Below are positions 25,912-36,829 of a stretch of 64,000 bases of DNA, piece by piece. Origin of the DNA: Pseudomonas fluorescens (GTDB lineage: Bacteria; Pseudomonadota; Gammaproteobacteria; Pseudomonadales; Pseudomonadaceae); NCBI RefSeq assembly GCF_902497745.1, contig NZ_CABVHJ010000022.1, forward strand, positions 62,001-126,000, given 5' to 3'. Each line of letters opens with the position of its first letter. Position 1 is the first letter of the stretch. The notes under the pieces were generated by a model. It did not search any database and was not told the origin of the DNA. It saw nothing but the letters and a program-made list of their open reading frames with translations. Made by a program: the position numbers and the translations under genes.

Positions 25912-27006
25912 ATGAGTGCCGTCACTCGCGCAGCGGTGGAAGCCGTCCTCAGCCAATACACCGACCCCTACCTGAACCAGGACCCGGTCAGCGCCGGTTG
26001 CGTGAAGAACATCGAAATCATCGGTGATCGCGTCAATGTTCAGCTGGAAATCGGTTATGCCGCCGGTCTGTTCAAGAGCGGCTGGGCGCAATTGCTGCAA
26101 TTGGCCATCGAAAACCTCGATGGCGTGGTGATCGCCAAGGTTGAAGTCAACAGCGTGATCGCCGCGCATAAGGCGCAGGCGCAGATTCCGGGGCTGGCCA
26201 ACGTCAAGAACGTGGTCGCCGTGGCTTCGGGCAAGGGTGGTGTGGGTAAATCGACCACCGCCGCCAACCTCGCGCTGGCGCTGGCCCGTGAAGGCGCCAA
26301 GGTCGGGATTCTCGACGCCGATATCTACGGCCCGAGCCAAGGCATCATGTTCGGCATTCCCGAGCGTACTCGCCCCGAGGTCAAGGATCAGAAGTGGTTC
26401 GTGCCGCTCAAGGCCCATGGCGTTGAAGTCATGTCGATGGCGTTCCTGACCGACGACAACACGCCGATGGTCTGGCGCGGGCCGATGGTCTCCGGCGCAT
26501 TGCTGCAACTGGTCACGCAAACCGCGTGGGGCGATCTGGACTATCTGGTGATCGACATGCCGCCGGGCACTGGCGACATTCAGTTGACCCTGGCACAGAA
26601 AGTCCCGGTGGCCGGCGCGGTCATCGTCACCACTCCGCAGGATCTGGCCCTGCTCGACGCGCGCAAAGGCGTGGAAATGTTCCGCAAGGTCAACATTCCG
26701 GTGCTGGGCGTGGTGGAAAACATGGCGGTGCACATCTGCTCGAACTGCGGGCATGCCGAGCATTTGTTCGGTGAGGGCGGTGGCGAGAAGCTGGCGACCC
26801 AGTACGGCGTCGAACTGCTGGCTTCGCTGCCACTGTCGATGCTGATCCGCGAGCAGGCCGATGGCGGCAAACCGACCGTGATCGCCGAGCCGGACAGCCA
26901 GATTGCCATGGTCTATCAGGAACTGGCCCGCCACGTCGGCGCGCGGATCGTGTTGCAGGAAGCGGTGACGCCGGCGATGCCGAATATCACCATCAGCGAC
27001 GATTAA
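25912..27006 (+). CDS. apbC: Iron-sulfur cluster carrier ATPase ApbC (Mrp)
   Basis: A cytoplasmic P-loop protein that carries and delivers Fe-S clusters. The 364 residues have an N-terminal MIP18/DUF59 domain (about 1-90), the deviant Walker A SGKGGVGKSTTAANLALALA near 108, DADIYGPSQ, and the C-x2-C cluster site in HICSNCGHAEH near 280. I use the ATG at 25912 behind CGGAG. Divergent from metG. Confidence 0.95.
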   Translation: MSAVTRAAVEAVLSQYTDPYLNQDPVSAGCVKNIEIIGDRVNVQLEIGYAAGLFKSGWAQLLQLAIENLDGVVIAKVEVNSVIAAHKAQAQIPGLANVKNVVAVASGKGGVGKSTTAANLALALAREGAKVGILDADIYGPSQGIMFGIPERTRPEVKDQKWFVPLKAHGVEVMSMAFLTDDNTPMVWRGPMVSGALLQLVTQTAWGDLDYLVIDMPPGTGDIQLTLAQKVPVAGAVIVTTPQDLALLDARKGVEMFRKVNIPVLGVVENMAVHICSNCGHAEHLFGEGGGEKLATQYGVELLASLPLSMLIREQADGGKPTVIAEPDSQIAMVYQELARHVGARIVLQEAVTPAMPNITISDD

Positions 27007-27033
27007 ATCTAGCTGTAAACGCCGGGCAAAACT

Positions 27034-27121
27034 GTGGGAGCGAGCCTGCTCGCGAAAGCGGAGTGTCATTCAACTCATTAGTTGGCTGATCCACTGCATT
27101 CGCGAGCAGGCTCGCTCCCAC
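27034..27121. repeat. REP doublet (REPIN-like), family A
   Basis: GTGGGAGCGAGCCTGCTCGC and its inverse, about 45 bases apart, between the convergent apbC and SDR genes. Confidence 0.9.
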
Positions 27122-27141
27122 ATTGGTTTTTGTGTTTGCAG

Positions 27142-27900
27142 TTAGATCCGCAACCCGCCATCCATCTCCAGAATCCGCCCGGTGTAATAGTCGTTCTCGA
27201 AGATATACGCCGCCGAATGGGCGATCTCTTCCGGCTTGCCCATGCGCTTGAGCGGGATCCCCGACGTCATTTTCTCCAGCGCTTCCGGCTTCATGCCCAG
27301 AGTCATCTCGGTTTCGATGAAGCCCGGCGCAATCCCCGCCACGCGAATGCCGTAGCGCGCCAGCTCTTTGGCCCAAGTCACCGTCGCCGCCGCAACACCG
27401 GCCTTGGCCGCGGAGTAGTTGGTCTGACCAACGTTACCGGCGCGGGAGATCGACGAAATATTGATGATCGCGCCGCTATTCTTCAGCTCGACCATTTTTG
27501 CCGCCACCTCACGGGTGCAGAGGAACACGCCGGTCAGGTTGACGTCGATGACGGCCTGCCACTGTGCCAGGCTCATCTTGGTCATTTCACCGTCCTTGAC
27601 CTTCAACAGCAGGCCATCACGCAGGATCCCGGCGTTGTTGATCAGGCCATGAATGGCACCGAAGTCGGCGGCAACCTGGGCGACCATGTGCTCGACCTGT
27701 TCTTCATTGGCCACGTTGCACAGATAGCTGCGCGCCTCGACGCCCTTGGCCTTGCAGGCCGCGACCGTGTCGTCGAGTTTTTCCTGATTGAGGTCGACCA
27801 ACGCCAGCTTCGCGCCTTTGCCGGCGAAATACTCGGCCATCGAGCGGCCCCAACCCTGGCAACCGCCAGTGATAATGATTACTTTGTCGTTGAGTTGCAT
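27142..27900 (-). CDS. Short-chain dehydrogenase/reductase, FabG-like
   Basis: A classical SDR, probably a 3-oxoacyl reductase or related ketoreductase, cytoplasmic. The 252 residues contain the cofactor loop TGGCQGWGRSMA near residue 10, NNAG near 90, the catalytic Ser-Tyr-Lys in ISSISRAGNVGQTNYSAAK and PGFIETEM. I chose the ATG at 27898-27900, seven bases after GGGG and at the domain start, over ATGs further upstream. The Asp in ALVDLN after the second strand favours NAD(H). The substrate cannot be told. Divergent from the HugZ-like gene. Confidence 0.85.
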   Translation of the reverse strand: MQLNDKVIIITGGCQGWGRSMAEYFAGKGAKLALVDLNQEKLDDTVAACKAKGVEARSYLCNVANEEQVEHMVAQVAADFGAIHGLINNAGILRDGLLLKVKDGEMTKMSLAQWQAVIDVNLTGVFLCTREVAAKMVELKNSGAIINISSISRAGNVGQTNYSAAKAGVAAATVTWAKELARYGIRVAGIAPGFIETEMTLGMKPEALEKMTSGIPLKRMGKPEEIAHSAAYIFENDYYTGRILEMDGGLRI

Positions 27901-28064
27901 TCGCATGCCCCGATAGCAGGTCTGATTGGTTTTTGTTTTCAGCGATTCCCGATCTGCACCGGCCATGGCTGGGTTGCACATGAGAATTGCCCGCTGGCGT
28001 GACGGGGACTTGATCCCGGGCGCCCGTCCGTTTTTTCGACGGATTCTATTTAAGGAGTCATAAA

Positions 28065-28796
28065 TTGAGCGTTGAAGTGGCCAAGAATGCCCGAGAATTG
28101 CTTCTCAAGGAATACCGTGGAGTGCTGTCGACCCACTCCAAATCGATGCCCGGTTTTCCCTTTGGCTCCGTGGTGCCTTACTGCCTGGATGAGCAGGGCC
28201 GGCCGCTGATCCTGATCAGTTGCATCGCCCAGCACACCCACAACCTGCAAAAAGACCCAAAGTGCTCGATGCTCGTCGGCGAGCGCGAGGCCGATGACGT
28301 GCAAGCCGTTGGTCGCCTGACCTACCTGGCCGAAGCGCAAAAGCTCGAAGACGCGGCTGTCATCGAAGCGGCCGCCGAGCGTTACTACCGTTATTTCCCC
28401 GATTCGCAGAACTACCACAAGGCCCACGATTTCGATTTTTGGGTGCTGAACCCGGTGCGTCATCGCTACATCGGCGGCTTCGGCGCGATTCACTGGGTCG
28501 ATCAGTTGACCCTGGCCAACCCGTTTGCCGGCAAAGCCGAAATCAGCATGGTCGAGCACATGAACAGCGACCACGCCAAAGCCATCGCGCACTATGTCGA
28601 CCTCGCCGGTCTGCCGAAAAGCGTGCCGGCACAACTGGCCGGGATCGACACCGAAGGCATGCACCTGCGCATCGGTCAGGCGCTGTACTGGTTGCCGTTC
28701 CCGGCACCTTGTAATACGCCGACACAAGTGCGCGAAGCCTTGGTTTCATTGGCTCACGCCCAGGTGTGGCCAAAAAATGAAGTGGTCGGCGCTTGA
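28065..28796 (+). CDS. HugZ-like heme/flavin split-barrel protein (PNPOx fold, DUF2470)
   Basis: The 243-residue protein has an N-terminal pyridoxamine-oxidase-like split barrel (about 1-150, starting ARELLLKEYRGVLSTHS) and a C-terminal DUF2470-type domain with MVEHMNSDHAKAIAHY. This arrangement is that of HugZ-type heme oxygenases and of related heme-binding proteins; whether this one degrades heme is unknown. The start is a TTG at 28065, seven bases after a clear AAGGAG; no ATG is better placed. It is followed by fxsA 65 bases downstream. Confidence 0.8.
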   Translation: MSVEVAKNARELLLKEYRGVLSTHSKSMPGFPFGSVVPYCLDEQGRPLILISCIAQHTHNLQKDPKCSMLVGEREADDVQAVGRLTYLAEAQKLEDAAVIEAAAERYYRYFPDSQNYHKAHDFDFWVLNPVRHRYIGGFGAIHWVDQLTLANPFAGKAEISMVEHMNSDHAKAIAHYVDLAGLPKSVPAQLAGIDTEGMHLRIGQALYWLPFPAPCNTPTQVREALVSLAHAQVWPKNEVVGA

Positions 28797-28861
28797 ATTC
28801 ACGAAAGGGCGACGTCATCTAAGGCTTACTGCAAGGCATTTCTTGCGTTGAGGAAACTTTG

Positions 28862-29338
28862 ATGCGCCCTTTTCTGTTGCTCTTTCTGCTGTTTCCAGTG
28901 CTGGAGCTGTTCGTATTCGTCAAAGTGGCAGGCTCAATCGGGTTTTTCCCGGCCCTGCTGCTGATCATTCTCGGCTCGATGTTCGGCGTGTTCGTGCTGC
29001 GCGTCGCCGGTCTGGCCACGGCCCTGCGTGCCCGTGAAAGCCTGAACCGCGGCGAACTGCCTGCGCAAACCATGCTCGAAGGGCTGATGCTGGCTCTGGC
29101 CGGTGGCCTGTTGATCCTGCCAGGCTTCATCAGCGACGTGGTCGGTCTGGTCATGCTGCTGCCGTTCAGCCGTCGACTGCTGGCGAACAAGATGCGCCAG
29201 CGCGCCGAAGAACAGGCCATGCGCCAGCGAGCATTCGCCGATGACCTGCAACCTCGTGGCGGTCCTGCACCGCGTCAGCCTCTGGGCCGCGAGGGCGATG
29301 TGATCGAAGGCGAGTTCGAACACCGCGACAGCAAGTAA
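28862..29338 (+). CDS. fxsA: FxsA-family inner membrane protein
   Basis: A small membrane protein with hydrophobic segments at about residues 3-22, 26-46 and 75-100, and a polar C-terminal tail rich in Gln/Arg. In E. coli, FxsA overproduction relieves F-plasmid exclusion of phage T7; its normal role is unknown. 158 residues, start at ATG 28862 with GAGGAA seven bases ahead. It lies just upstream of groES, the same linkage as in many gammaproteobacteria, with a terminator between. Confidence 0.9.
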   Translation: MRPFLLLFLLFPVLELFVFVKVAGSIGFFPALLLIILGSMFGVFVLRVAGLATALRARESLNRGELPAQTMLEGLMLALAGGLLILPGFISDVVGLVMLLPFSRRLLANKMRQRAEEQAMRQRAFADDLQPRGGPAPRQPLGREGDVIEGEFEHRDSK

Positions 29339-29351
29339 CTGCACTGTCTGC

Positions 29352-29380
29352 ACGGCACCTTCGGGTGCCGTGTTCATTTT
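29352..29380 (+). terminator. Terminator after fxsA
   Basis: The stem ACGGCACC-TTCG-GGTGCCGT has a stable tetraloop and is followed by a T-rich stretch. Confidence 0.75.
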
Positions 29381-29415
29381 CGGGGTGCTGAAGTGAAAAA
29401 TTTTCTGCTCCTGCC

Positions 29416-29443
29416 CTTGTAATAAGCTTATGCGCCCTTATGT
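29416..29443 (+). promoter_or_regulatory. Putative sigma-32 heat-shock promoter for groESL
   Basis: CTTGTAA at 29416-29422 and CCCTTATGT at 29435-29443, 12 bases apart, resemble the sigma-32 consensus CTTGAAA and CCCCATnT. They lie about 145 bases ahead of groES, the only sensible place for the groE promoter. Confidence 0.55.
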
Positions 29444-29586
29444 ATCGGTCACCGCAAGGTTTCCGGTATTTGAACCGGACAGACTTCCGCGACTCGCTCG
29501 ACGAGCCGCAACCGGCGCAGGCCGGATTTGTTAAACCCGCCGGGACTACACCGGCCGATGAAAACCACAATTAGGAGAGATCGACA

Positions 29587-29880
29587 ATGAAGCTTCGTCC
29601 TCTGCATGACCGCGTCGTTATCCGTCGCAGCGAAGAAGAAAAGAAAACCGCTGGCGGTATCGTCCTGCCAGGTTCGGCTGCTGAAAAAGCCAACCACGGT
29701 GTGATTCTCGCTGTAGGCCCGGGCAAAGCTCTGGAAAACGGCGAAGTGCGCGCACTGTCCGTGAAGGAAGGCGACAAGGTTGTGTTCGGTCCTTACTCCG
29801 GCAGCAACACTGTGAAAGTCGACGGCGAAGACCTGCTGGTAATGAGCGAGAACGAAATCCTCGCTGTTATCGAAGGCTGA
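29587..29880 (+). CDS. groES: Co-chaperonin GroES
   Basis: A seven-subunit lid for GroEL. The 97 residues start MKLRPLHDRVVIRR, contain the mobile loop EKKTAGGIVLPGSA and end ILAVIEG. An AGGAGA ribosome site precedes the ATG. The groEL start lies 51 bases downstream in the same operon. Confidence 0.98.
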   Translation: MKLRPLHDRVVIRRSEEEKKTAGGIVLPGSAAEKANHGVILAVGPGKALENGEVRALSVKEGDKVVFGPYSGSNTVKVDGEDLLVMSENEILAVIEG

Positions 29881-29931
29881 TAACCCCCGTTCATTTTCCC
29901 GCTACTACAAAGTATTTAAGGAATATCGATC

Positions 29932-31578
<1,647 letters not shown>

Positions 31579-31600
31579 GCCAGCCTTACCCCCGTAACGC

Positions 31601-31635
31601 AAAACCCCGCTGACGAAAGTCAGCGGGGTTTTTTA
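31601..31635 (+). terminator. Rho-independent terminator after groEL
   Basis: AAAACCCCGCTGAC pairs with GTCAGCGGGGTTTT around a GAAA loop and is followed by a T-run. Confidence 0.93.
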
Positions 31636-31666
31636 TTGCCCAAGTTTCAGCTTCACACCAATTCCT

Positions 31667-31756
31667 TGTGGGAGCGAGCCTGCTCGCGAAGGCGTCGGAT
31701 CAGCCAACATTAATGTTGAATGACACACCGCATTCGCGAGCAGGCTCGCTCCCACA
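31667..31756. repeat. REP doublet (REPIN-like), family A
   Basis: Inverted copies of GTGGGAGCGAGCCTGCTCGC between convergent groEL and the PAP2 phosphatase gene. Confidence 0.9.
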
Positions 31757-31770
31757 ATTGGATCTATATT

Positions 31771-32514
31771 TCAGGCACTGACCGGTTGCGCCTTGACCAC
31801 GGCCTCGGTTTTCACCGCCGGGCGATACAGCACCCAGTAATACGACCCCAGACAAATCAGCCAGCAAAAAATCGCCGTCCACACGTTGTGCGAGAAGAAG
31901 TGTGCACCCTGCATCATCCGGCTGATCGAGAACACCGAACCCAATGCAAAGGCAAAGATAAACGCCTGCCTGGCCAGACGCGGCCGCCGATCACGCAGAA
32001 CAAAGAACAGCGCAAACAGAGTGAATCCCGTCGCCGCATGACCACCCGGCCAGCAACGGCCCGGCTTGTCGGTCTGTGGTCGATGCTCCATCAGTTTGCT
32101 GTAGGTTTCATGGCCGCCAAACTGCTCCAGGCTCCACGGGCACTGCACGGCAGTCACGGCTTTGACCGGGGTGACGAATGAGGTCGCCAGGCCCAGCGAC
32201 AGCACCAGGCAACCCAGTTCACGCTTGAACGGTTTCAGTCTGTCGAGGAAAAACGAGCCGAGAAAACCCAATACCGCAAACACCGAGAACGCGATCACCA
32301 CCTGTTTGGCGCGATCGTGAAGGATGTCTTCCAGGAAAAAACTGTGGCGGCCGATGAAGTCGCCCGCAACCGGGTCATAGAATAACCGCGCCAGCACCAT
32401 GTCCAGATCGGTCATTTCCAGCAGGATCAAAGAGATCGCTGCAACGACGGGAATGCCCAGATACAGCCAAAGATTCATCGGGCGAGGAGTGGGGCGTACA
32501 ACCTTTGATGACAT
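31771..32514 (-). CDS. PAP2-family membrane phosphatase
   Basis: An inner-membrane acid phosphatase-like protein that probably acts on a lipid phosphate (undecaprenyl-PP, phosphatidic acid or lipid A). The 247 residues have about six membrane segments. Motif C2 is seen as CWPGGHAATG and motif C3 as SRMMQGAHFFSHN, with the catalytic histidines. I start at ATG 32512-32514 behind GGAACC. It lies 54 bases downstream of the LTA-synthase-type sulfatase gene on the same strand, so both are likely one unit; pairing of such a phosphatase with a lipid head-group transferase suggests envelope lipid remodelling. Its end reaches almost to a REP doublet. Confidence 0.85.
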   Translation of the reverse strand: MSSKVVRPTPRPMNLWLYLGIPVVAAISLILLEMTDLDMVLARLFYDPVAGDFIGRHSFFLEDILHDRAKQVVIAFSVFAVLGFLGSFFLDRLKPFKRELGCLVLSLGLATSFVTPVKAVTAVQCPWSLEQFGGHETYSKLMEHRPQTDKPGRCWPGGHAATGFTLFALFFVLRDRRPRLARQAFIFAFALGSVFSISRMMQGAHFFSHNVWTAIFCWLICLGSYYWVLYRPAVKTEAVVKAQPVSA

Positions 32515-32568
32515 GTTGGTTCCTGAATAAAAGAAAACGCCCCGGGGCATCAGCCCGGAGCGTTTCGA

Positions 32569-34518
32569 TTAACGTTCGCTGACTTGCGGAGCACCCTCCT
32601 TGGGTGCTTTCCAGGCAAGCAGCTGTTGCTTGAAGCCATAACTGGCGGTTTGGTAATAAGTGATCGCGCGGCTGATCAGTGGATCATCACTGGTCGCTCG
32701 GGATTCGCGGCTTTCGGTCAGCGCATCGTCATGCCGGCGCAAGCCTTGGCGCGGGCTGAGAATCGCCAGATCCTTGCCGTCGAAGAGGCCCAGATGCTGG
32801 TAGTTGCCGACCACGACGCGCGGTGGCAACGGGTTGTCCTGCAACAGGTTGCGCCCGAAGAACGTCGACTGGTAATCCATGTTCAACAATCCCAGTAGCG
32901 TCGGTGCGAGGTCGATCTGGCTGGCCAGTTGACCACTTTCGCGCGCCTCGATCAGCTTCGGTGCATAGATGAACAGCGGAATCTGATAGTTGGTGATCGG
33001 CAAATCTTCTTTACCGGCACTCCCCGCCGTGTGGTCGGCGACGAAGATGAAGATCGTGTTGTCGAACCATGGTTTCTGCCGCGCCTGCTCAAGGAACTGA
33101 CCTATGGCGTAGTCGGTGTACTTAACCGCACCATCGCGACCGTTACCGGATTTGATGTCGATCCGGTTGTCCGGGTAGGTGTAAGGTCGGTGGTTGGAAG
33201 TGGTCATCAACTGCAGCAAGAACGGCTGTTGTTTGGCGTAATCCGCATCAGCCAGCTTCAAGGTCTGCTTGTACAGATCCTCATCGGCCATGCCCCAGGC
33301 GTTCTTGAAGTGAATCTCCGCTTCGTCAACGCTGCTCTGGTCGACCACGCGGTAACCATTGCCACTGAAAAACGCGTTCATATTGTCGAAGTAACCGCGC
33401 CCGCCATAGACAAACACGCTGTCGTAGCCGACGGCGCTCAGTTGCTGGCCGAGGCTGGCGAAACCGCTTTCACGGCCAATACGCTTGACGATGGAACGTC
33501 CCGGAGTCGGTGGAATGGCCAGAGTGATGGCTTCCAGCCCTCGATCGGTGCGAGTGCCAGTGGCATAGAAATTGTTGAAATACAGGCTCTGTTTGCGCAG
33601 CGCATCCAGATTTGGAGTCAGGTCGCGTTTGTCGCCATTACTGCCCAGGTACTTGGCGCTGAGGCTTTCGATGGTGACCAGCACGATGTTCGGTTTGCGC
33701 GGGATACCGGGGTTATCGATCATCCGGCGAATGTCTTGCGGATCCTTACCGATGAACTGTGCATTGGGTTCATTCAGTTCAGCACGAATCTGCCGGGCGA
33801 CTTTTTCCGGCGCCAGGCTGCCGTAAAACTGCGTGTAGTCCAGTTCATTGTTACGAAACGCAGCGAAGAACTGATAAGGGCCGTTGCTCGCCAGTTCATT
33901 CTGATAGGCGTTGCCGCCCTGGGCGCGGGGCGCATCCTGACTAAGCAATTGCAGACTCAGGCCGGCGATGACCAGCAACGCCAGCGCATTGAGCAAACGC
34001 CCACGCAACGGCGGCAGCGGAGCGTCCAGCGCAGCATTGAACGGCTTGCGCAGGGCAACGCTGAGAGCAACGGCCAGTAGCGTGAGAATGCTCAGCAGCG
34101 TACCGATCGGATACGACTCCAGCACGTTGTTCAGCACTTCGTCGGAATACACCAGGTAGTCGACCGCGATGAAGTTGAAGCGCACACCGAACTCGTCCCA
34201 GAACAGCCACTCGGCCACGGAGACGAACAGCATGGCGAACAGACTGACGGTCAGCAGCCCTTGCAGGAACCAGCGATGGCCACGGCGACGCCACAGCGCC
34301 GGTGGGCAGAGCAGCAGGTACAGGCCCATCGGCAGCGCGGCATAGGCGAGGAAGCCCAGGTCATACAACAGACCGATGCCGAACACGGAAAGCGCAATGC
34401 CGCCGGCCTCATCAAGATGAGTCAGCAGCAGGACGGTTCGAGTCAGGAAGAACAGCACCAGCCAGACGCCAGTGACCAACAGCAAAAGGCGCATGGGCGC
34501 CGTCTTGAAAAAGTCCAT
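32569..34518 (-). CDS. LTA-synthase/phosphoethanolamine-transferase-type membrane sulfatase
   Basis: A 649-residue protein with five hydrophobic N-terminal segments (about 1-190) and a periplasmic sulfatase-fold domain (about 275-620). The catalytic domain begins PNIVLVTIESLSAKYLG with the metal-binding glutamate, has the nucleophile threonine in ATGTRTDRGLE near residue 320 and metal ligands in FVADHTAG near 500. Members transfer glycerol-phosphate or phosphoethanolamine onto membrane glycolipids or glycans; the exact donor and acceptor here are unknown. Divergent from colR, with a ColR-box-like site about 70 bases ahead of its start, and probably cotranscribed with the PAP2 gene. Confidence 0.87.
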   Translation of the reverse strand: MDFFKTAPMRLLLLVTGVWLVLFFLTRTVLLLTHLDEAGGIALSVFGIGLLYDLGFLAYAALPMGLYLLLCPPALWRRRGHRWFLQGLLTVSLFAMLFVSVAEWLFWDEFGVRFNFIAVDYLVYSDEVLNNVLESYPIGTLLSILTLLAVALSVALRKPFNAALDAPLPPLRGRLLNALALLVIAGLSLQLLSQDAPRAQGGNAYQNELASNGPYQFFAAFRNNELDYTQFYGSLAPEKVARQIRAELNEPNAQFIGKDPQDIRRMIDNPGIPRKPNIVLVTIESLSAKYLGSNGDKRDLTPNLDALRKQSLYFNNFYATGTRTDRGLEAITLAIPPTPGRSIVKRIGRESGFASLGQQLSAVGYDSVFVYGGRGYFDNMNAFFSGNGYRVVDQSSVDEAEIHFKNAWGMADEDLYKQTLKLADADYAKQQPFLLQLMTTSNHRPYTYPDNRIDIKSGNGRDGAVKYTDYAIGQFLEQARQKPWFDNTIFIFVADHTAGSAGKEDLPITNYQIPLFIYAPKLIEARESGQLASQIDLAPTLLGLLNMDYQSTFFGRNLLQDNPLPPRVVVGNYQHLGLFDGKDLAILSPRQGLRRHDDALTESRESRATSDDPLISRAITYYQTASYGFKQQLLAWKAPKEGAPQVSER

Positions 34519-34588
34519 TGTCTACATTCCTTATATCTAATGGCGCGAGAGTCTCGCGTTGTCACTGTAGTCAGGTTGTGAACCGATA

Positions 34589-34604
34589 GTGAAAAACTTG
34601 TTAA
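34589..34604 (-). promoter_or_regulatory. Putative ColR box upstream of the sulfatase gene
   Basis: On the minus strand this reads TTAACAAGTTTTTCAC. It matches the P. putida ColR-box consensus as I remember it, YYNASNNY-TTTTTCAC, at 15 of 16 positions. It lies about 70 bases ahead of the sulfatase start, in the gap shared with colR. Confidence 0.6.
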
Positions 34605-34720
34605 GGATTAAATTTGGTTGAGAGAGTTGATTTACGAGGCTTTCAGCCCTAGCTCTGAGCTGAATCTGGCCTTAAGCTGCGCGGGCCATGACGGCCGTTA
34701 CTGTGTACGGAGGAGATGCC

Positions 34721-35404
34721 ATGCGAATTTTATTGGTCGAAGACAACCGCGACATCCTGGCCAATCTGGCCGATTACCTGGGGCTCAAAGGCTATACCGT
34801 CGATTGTGCCCAGGACGGTTTGTCGGGCCTGCATCTGGCCGCCACCGAGCATTACGACCTGATCGTGCTCGACATCATGTTGCCGGGCATCGACGGCTAT
34901 ACCCTGTGCAAACGCCTGCGCGAAGACGCTCGTCGGGACACGCCGGTGATCATGCTCACCGCCCGCGATCAGCTGGATGATCGTCTGCAGGGCTTCAAGT
35001 CCGGGGCTGACGATTACCTGGTCAAACCCTTCGCCTTGTCGGAACTGGCCGCGCGCGTCGAAGCGGTCATGCGGCGCACTCAGGGTGGCGGCCGCCGGGC
35101 GTTGCAGGTTGGCGATCTGAGCTATGACCTCGATACGCTGGAAGTGACCCGTGAAGGCAAGTTCCTCAAGCTCAACCCGGTCGGTCTCAAATTATTGGCG
35201 GTGTTGATGCAGAAGAGCCCGCACGTGCTGCGTCGGGAAATTCTCGAAGAGGCGTTGTGGGGCGATGATTGCCCGGACAGCGACAGCCTGCGCAGCCACG
35301 TGCACCAATTGCGTCAGGTCATCGATAAGCCGTTCGCCAAGCCACTGCTGCACACCGTGCACGGTGTCGGTTACCGCTTGGCCGAGGGCCGTGATGGAGT
35401 TTAA
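34721..35404 (+). CDS. colR: Response regulator ColR
   Basis: An OmpR/PhoB-type response regulator controlling envelope genes. The receiver has Asp51 in VLDIMLPG as phospho-acceptor and Lys101 in YLVKPF; the winged-helix domain (about 130-225) ends with HTVHGVGYRLAEG. 227 residues. I start at ATG 34721 behind AGGAGA. The assignment to ColR rests on gene order: kinase, methyltransferase and InaA-type kinase follow as in P. putida colRS-warAB and P. aeruginosa (from memory). It overlaps colS by 11 bases. Confidence 0.9.
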   Translation: MRILLVEDNRDILANLADYLGLKGYTVDCAQDGLSGLHLAATEHYDLIVLDIMLPGIDGYTLCKRLREDARRDTPVIMLTARDQLDDRLQGFKSGADDYLVKPFALSELAARVEAVMRRTQGGGRRALQVGDLSYDLDTLEVTREGKFLKLNPVGLKLLAVLMQKSPHVLRREILEEALWGDDCPDSDSLRSHVHQLRQVIDKPFAKPLLHTVHGVGYRLAEGRDGV

Positions 35405-36668
35405 GCAAAGCCTTTCCCAGCGGATCATCATTGCCTTTGCGTTGATGAGCGCACTGGTGGCCGGCGCATTTGCCATGGGCATCGTCGCGACCGTGCACCT
35501 TGTAGAAGAAAAACTGATTTCGGCAGGGCTGGGCGGCGACTTGCAGCGCCTGCTGCTGATGGACAACGTCTCGGACTGGAGCCATCGCCCGGAGCCGGAC
35601 CAGTTGTTCTATTTCAGCGGCGGCCCGGGTGATTTCGAGTTGCCCAAGGATCTGCGCCACCTCGATTCGGGTTTCCATGAAGTGTTCCGCGAGCAGCTGT
35701 CGTATCACGCGATGGTCGAGATCGTTGACGGTCGGCGTTATGTGCTGTTGCAGGATCAAAGCGATTTCGAAGAGCGTGAGCGCGTGCTGTTTGCCGTGGT
35801 GCTGGTGGGTTTTGTGCTCAGTCTGGCGCTGGCGGTGTTCCTCGGTTGGGTACTCGCGCGCAAGGTGATGGCGCCGGTGGTGCGATTGGCACGGCAAGTG
35901 CGCCATCGCGATCAGTTACTTGGGCTGGCGCCGCCGCTGGCGCCGGATTATGCGGCCGATGAGGTCGGTGAGCTGGCAGTGGCGTTCGATGCCACGCTGG
36001 GACGTCTGCGTCAGGCGCTGACCCGTGAAAGATTGTTCACCAGCGATGTCAGTCACGAGTTGCGCACGCCATTGATGGTATTGGCCAGCTCCTGCGAACT
36101 GCTGATGGAAAACCCGGCCATCGATCAGCGTGGGCGCAATCAGGTCGAGCGTATTGCCCGCGCCAGCGAGGAAATGCGCGAGCTGGTGCAGACTTTCCTG
36201 ATGCTCGCTCGCTCCCAGCGTGAGGACGCCGGTTCAGCGCCGCAACAGAATCTTGCCCAAGTGGCTGACAGCCTGTTGTGCGTGTGGCGTGAGCCGATTG
36301 AAAGCAAAGGGCTGACTTTGCAGTTCGAATCAGGGAACCCGCCGCACACTTGCTACAACGCGACCTTGCTGACCGCAGTGATGGGCAACCTGTTGCGCAA
36401 CGCTTGTCACTACACCGAGAAGGGCTTTATTCGTCTCACACTCACTGCCAACGGCTTTGTGGTCGAAGACTCCGGCGTCGGCATTCCGGAAGAAAAGCGC
36501 GAAGCGATGTTCGAGCCTTTCGTGCGTGGCAGCGAAAAGCGCGGTGAAGGCCTGGGGTTGGGCTTGTCACTGGTGCAGCGCATCTGCGAGAACCAGGGCT
36601 GGACCGTCAGTCTCAGCACGATGGAGCCCAATGGCTGCCGCTTCGAAGTGGATCTGGGCAAAATCTGA
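35394..36668 (+). CDS. colS: Sensor histidine kinase ColS
   Basis: A membrane sensor kinase partner of ColR. The 424 residues have membrane segments at about 10-33 and 131-154, a periplasmic domain of about 95 residues, a HAMP linker, phospho-acceptor His221 in SHELRTPL and the ATPase boxes NLLRNACHY, EDSGVGIPEE and GEGLGLGLSL. In P. putida, ColS senses excess zinc or iron through a periplasmic E-x-x-E motif; here EERE lies at residues 126-129, with His35, His95 and His105 also present. These positions agree with those I recall for P. putida. Translation is coupled to colR by overlap. Confidence 0.9.
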   Translation: MEFKQSLSQRIIIAFALMSALVAGAFAMGIVATVHLVEEKLISAGLGGDLQRLLLMDNVSDWSHRPEPDQLFYFSGGPGDFELPKDLRHLDSGFHEVFREQLSYHAMVEIVDGRRYVLLQDQSDFEERERVLFAVVLVGFVLSLALAVFLGWVLARKVMAPVVRLARQVRHRDQLLGLAPPLAPDYAADEVGELAVAFDATLGRLRQALTRERLFTSDVSHELRTPLMVLASSCELLMENPAIDQRGRNQVERIARASEEMRELVQTFLMLARSQREDAGSAPQQNLAQVADSLLCVWREPIESKGLTLQFESGNPPHTCYNATLLTAVMGNLLRNACHYTEKGFIRLTLTANGFVVEDSGVGIPEEKREAMFEPFVRGSEKRGEGLGLGLSLVQRICENQGWTVSLSTMEPNGCRFEVDLGKI

Positions 36669-36744
36669 CGCACGGAGTGGCTCGATGCTACTCCCTCTCA
36701 CCTGTCTAAATCCTGTATAACGCTGTAATAATTTGTCTGTTTAC

Positions 36745-36760
36745 CTGACATTTTTTTCAC
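36745..36760 (+). promoter_or_regulatory. Putative ColR box upstream of the methyltransferase operon
   Basis: CTGACATTTTTTTCAC matches the remembered ColR-box consensus YYNASNNY-TTTTTCAC at all 16 positions. It lies 70 bases ahead of the methyltransferase gene that follows colS, nearly the same distance as for the box ahead of the sulfatase gene. Confidence 0.7.
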
Positions 36761-36829
36761 AAATGGATGACCTGACGCTGACACGCCGCTCCTTAAGGTG
36801 GTGCCATCAGCAATTCAGGAGTCCTGGTG

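Noticed and set aside
25897..27069. 390-codon minus-strand frame opposite apbC
   Set aside because: Antisense shadow of apbC with no recognisable motifs.
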